Positions 6,914-8,103 of a stretch of 8,103 nt of DNA are shown here, piece by piece. The translations under genes and the position numbers were made by a program. The notes under the pieces were generated by a model. It was not told where the DNA came from. It saw only the letters and a program-made list of their open reading frames with translations, and did no database searches. The stretch comes from Spirochaetia bacterium (GTDB lineage Bacteria; Spirochaetota; UBA4802; UBA5550), in contig JAITPE010000119.1 in NCBI GenBank assembly GCA_031289575.1, positions 1 through 8,103 on the forward strand, in the 5' to 3' direction. Each line of letters begins with the position of its first letter. The stretch's first letter is position 1.

Positions 6914-7028
6914 GGCAGTGGGCAGGGCCTCGCCCGGAGAAAGCGGGCTCTGACCTCTCCTCACCAGCGAAAAAAAACTTGAAAACCACAGGCGGCATAT
7001 TACACTTGCATACCCAAGGAGAAATTTC
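6914..7028. other. Intergenic region with GC-rich hairpin potential, no clear terminator
   Basis: Between trkH and the lipoprotein gene. GGGC (6925-6928) can pair with GCCC (6932-6935), or GCCCG (6932-6936) with CGGGC (6944-6948); the two stems exclude each other. No T run follows on the plus strand, while A8 (6970-6977) reads as T8 only on the minus strand. A weak promoter-like pair, TTGAAA (6979-6984) and TACACT (7001-7006) with 16 nt between, could serve the lipoprotein gene. The GC-rich block looks unlike its neighbours and might be a dispersed repeat. Confidence 0.4.
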
Positions 7029-7769
7029 ATGAAACACTTGATACTTTTGCTTTGCCTTTTACCGCCGGTTTTTTCCAGCTGCTTTACCACTGCTGCTAAA
7101 GAATATGAAAGCATACACGGCAGGCATTACCGTTTTCAAAAAATATTCTTTCACCAAAAGGGCGCGACGCACAGCAGTATCTTCAAAGCGATGAATGACA
7201 TTCAGCTTCCCAAAATCATGCGCCTTTTGGAACACAAGTACGGCATTACTGTGGATTACTCCGAGTTCGACCTATTCCTGTTCAACAAAGATCCCATGAA
7301 AATAAACGCCGACGGACTTCTCTCAAATGTCGATTTTTACTGGCAGAGCGGCGCGGCGAATCCCAACAGCATTGAACTTGAGGTATTATTCACAGAACAA
7401 ACCGGCGGAGTGGATGCCGACAAGGATTTCATCGTCACAATAAAGGCCGAAAACTCAACAAAGGCAAGAATTTACGGAAGCTTTGTAAGCGCAATCCCAT
7501 CTATTCCCGAAATAGCCTCAAGGCTCGGCTATAAACGATCGGTTGACGAAATCTATGTAAACACCGGTACAAATGAGCAGATCGACCTCAACTCCAAAAG
7601 CGATTCGCAAAATTACGCCGACATGGAAATAAGCGCCGAAAAGAACTACATTCAAAAACGCATGGATATTCAATCCCAAATGAAAGAGCACTATGACAGC
7701 CTTCCCGTTAAAGACCGCGAACGCTATAAAGAAGACATAATCAACTTCTTGAATGGCATTGATAAATGA
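7029..7769 (+). CDS. Putative lipoprotein of unknown function
   Basis: 246 residues. The N-terminus MKHLILLLCLLPPVFSSC is a lipoprotein signal peptide with a relaxed lipobox F15-S16-S17 before Cys18, of the kind spirochaetes tolerate. The mature protein would be lipid-anchored and about 229 residues long. No family is recognised. The middle (about 85-165) alternates hydrophobic and polar residues as in a beta-rich domain (SNVDFYWQSG, SIELEVLFTEQ, DFIVTIKAEN, ARIYGSFVSAIPSIPE). The end (about 200-244) is strongly charged and helical (EKNYIQKRMDIQSQMKEHY). The start is well supported by AAGGAG (7016-7021) at 7-nt spacing. Its stop overlaps the start of the following epimerase/dehydratase gene as ATGA, so the two are co-translated and may act in the same cell-envelope process, though nothing in the sequence specifies which. 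Confidence 0.8.
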   Translation: MKHLILLLCLLPPVFSSCFTTAAKEYESIHGRHYRFQKIFFHQKGATHSSIFKAMNDIQLPKIMRLLEHKYGITVDYSEFDLFLFNKDPMKINADGLLSNVDFYWQSGAANPNSIELEVLFTEQTGGVDADKDFIVTIKAENSTKARIYGSFVSAIPSIPEIASRLGYKRSVDEIYVNTGTNEQIDLNSKSDSQNYADMEISAEKNYIQKRMDIQSQMKEHYDSLPVKDRERYKEDIINFLNGIDK

Positions 7770-8103
7770 TTCTGCTGACAGGCTGCTCCGGCCTTATCGG
7801 CAAAAACCTTCTTGCGGAACTTTTACAGCAGGGAAAAAACATCAGGTGTTACGATTTTCTAAAGCCTGCCGGAGCGCCGCAGGGTGTAAGCTTTACCGGC
7901 GGCGACCTGCTCAATGAAGCGTCCCTCGCGGCAGCCCTCGACGGAGTACACACTGTGTTCCATTGCCTTGACATAAAACGTCCGGGCTCAAAGGGGCGGC
8001 GCTACATGAAAAAAGTCAATGTCAAAGGGACGGCGGCAATTCTTGCCGCGTCCAAGAAGGCGGGGGTAAGCCGTTTCTTTTTTATCTCCACGCATTCTGT
8101 GTA
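7766..8103 (+). CDS. NAD-dependent epimerase/dehydratase (extended SDR), 3' end outside window
   Basis: 112 codons are visible, starting MILLTGCSGLIGKNLLAELL and cut at the right edge. The Rossmann motif TGxxGxxG is present as TGCSGLIG (5-12), followed by an acidic Asp after the second strand (CYDFLKP), a GGDL after the third (about 45-48), VFHCLD (the usual VFHxA position) and VNVKGTAAILAASKKAGVSRFFFIST before HSVY. These are the normal landmarks of extended short-chain dehydrogenases acting on nucleotide sugars, sterol-like substrates or related compounds. The catalytic YxxxK lies beyond the window, so the substrate cannot be inferred. The start ATG overlaps the lipoprotein stop (ATGA) and no separate strong ribosome site is seen, which indicates translational coupling. 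Confidence 0.88.
   Translation, partial: MILLTGCSGLIGKNLLAELLQQGKNIRCYDFLKPAGAPQGVSFTGGDLLNEASLAAALDGVHTVFHCLDIKRPGSKGRRYMKKVNVKGTAAILAASKKAGVSRFFFISTHSV

Noticed and set aside
6920..6978. Intrinsic terminator after trkH
   Set aside because: Hairpin arms are only 4-5 bp and no T run follows on the plus strand.
6833..7114. Minus-strand open frame across the trkH/lipoprotein gap
   Set aside because: It overlaps the ends of two well-supported plus-strand genes, has no ribosome site or motif, and its arginine/proline-rich product looks like antisense translation of a GC-rich spacer.

Overview
The window reads as a chromosomal accessory stretch from a bacterium of moderate GC content. A spirochaete of the Treponema type is my best guess. 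The reasons are an exported SUMF1-fold protein of the kind such genomes carry in numbers, a lipoprotein with a relaxed lipobox (F-S-S-C), and the TrkA/TrkH pairing. No rRNA or marker gene is present, so the assignment is inference at about even odds.

Layout: the left 2.36 kb is a minus-strand cluster transcribed right to left. It encodes an exported protein with two carboxymuconolactone decarboxylase (CMD) repeats and a cupin, a 23-residue signal-peptide-like mini-ORF, an exported SUMF1-fold protein without the formylglycine-generating cysteines, and a DUF362-family protein that runs off the left edge. The DUF362 protein appears to carry an in-frame deletion inside its conserved core. A 151-bp divergent regulatory region (2360-2510) separates this cluster from a plus-strand MerR-family regulator. 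It contains a 10-1-10 dyad placed between -35 and -10-like elements facing the CMD-cupin gene, the usual MerR arrangement. The regulator has a cysteine at residue 54, in the region where aldehyde or electrophile sensors of the AdhR/NmlR type carry theirs.

Between merR and trkA lies a two-gene cassette: a Panacea-domain (SocA-like, DUF4065) protein and, 1 nt later, an unrecognised 154-aa protein in the toxin position. The cassette is AT-rich (about 33% GC for the second gene, hand count, against about 45% in trkA). It is flanked by a 26-nt direct repeat (2934-2959 and 4086-4111, 21/26 identical without gaps). The right copy contains the trkA start codon and the left copy begins directly after the merR stop. 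This fits a toxin-antitoxin module that landed exactly at a merR/trkA junction, and it is the most interesting signal here. The toxin candidate may be undescribed.

The right half is ordinary: trkA and trkH (K+ uptake regulator and pore, 2 nt apart), a 115-bp GC-rich gap without a convincing terminator, then a lipoprotein gene whose stop overlaps (ATGA) the start of an NAD-dependent epimerase/dehydratase gene cut by the right edge. No stretch over 300 bases lacks a gene. I saw no tRNA, rRNA, CRISPR array or transposase.
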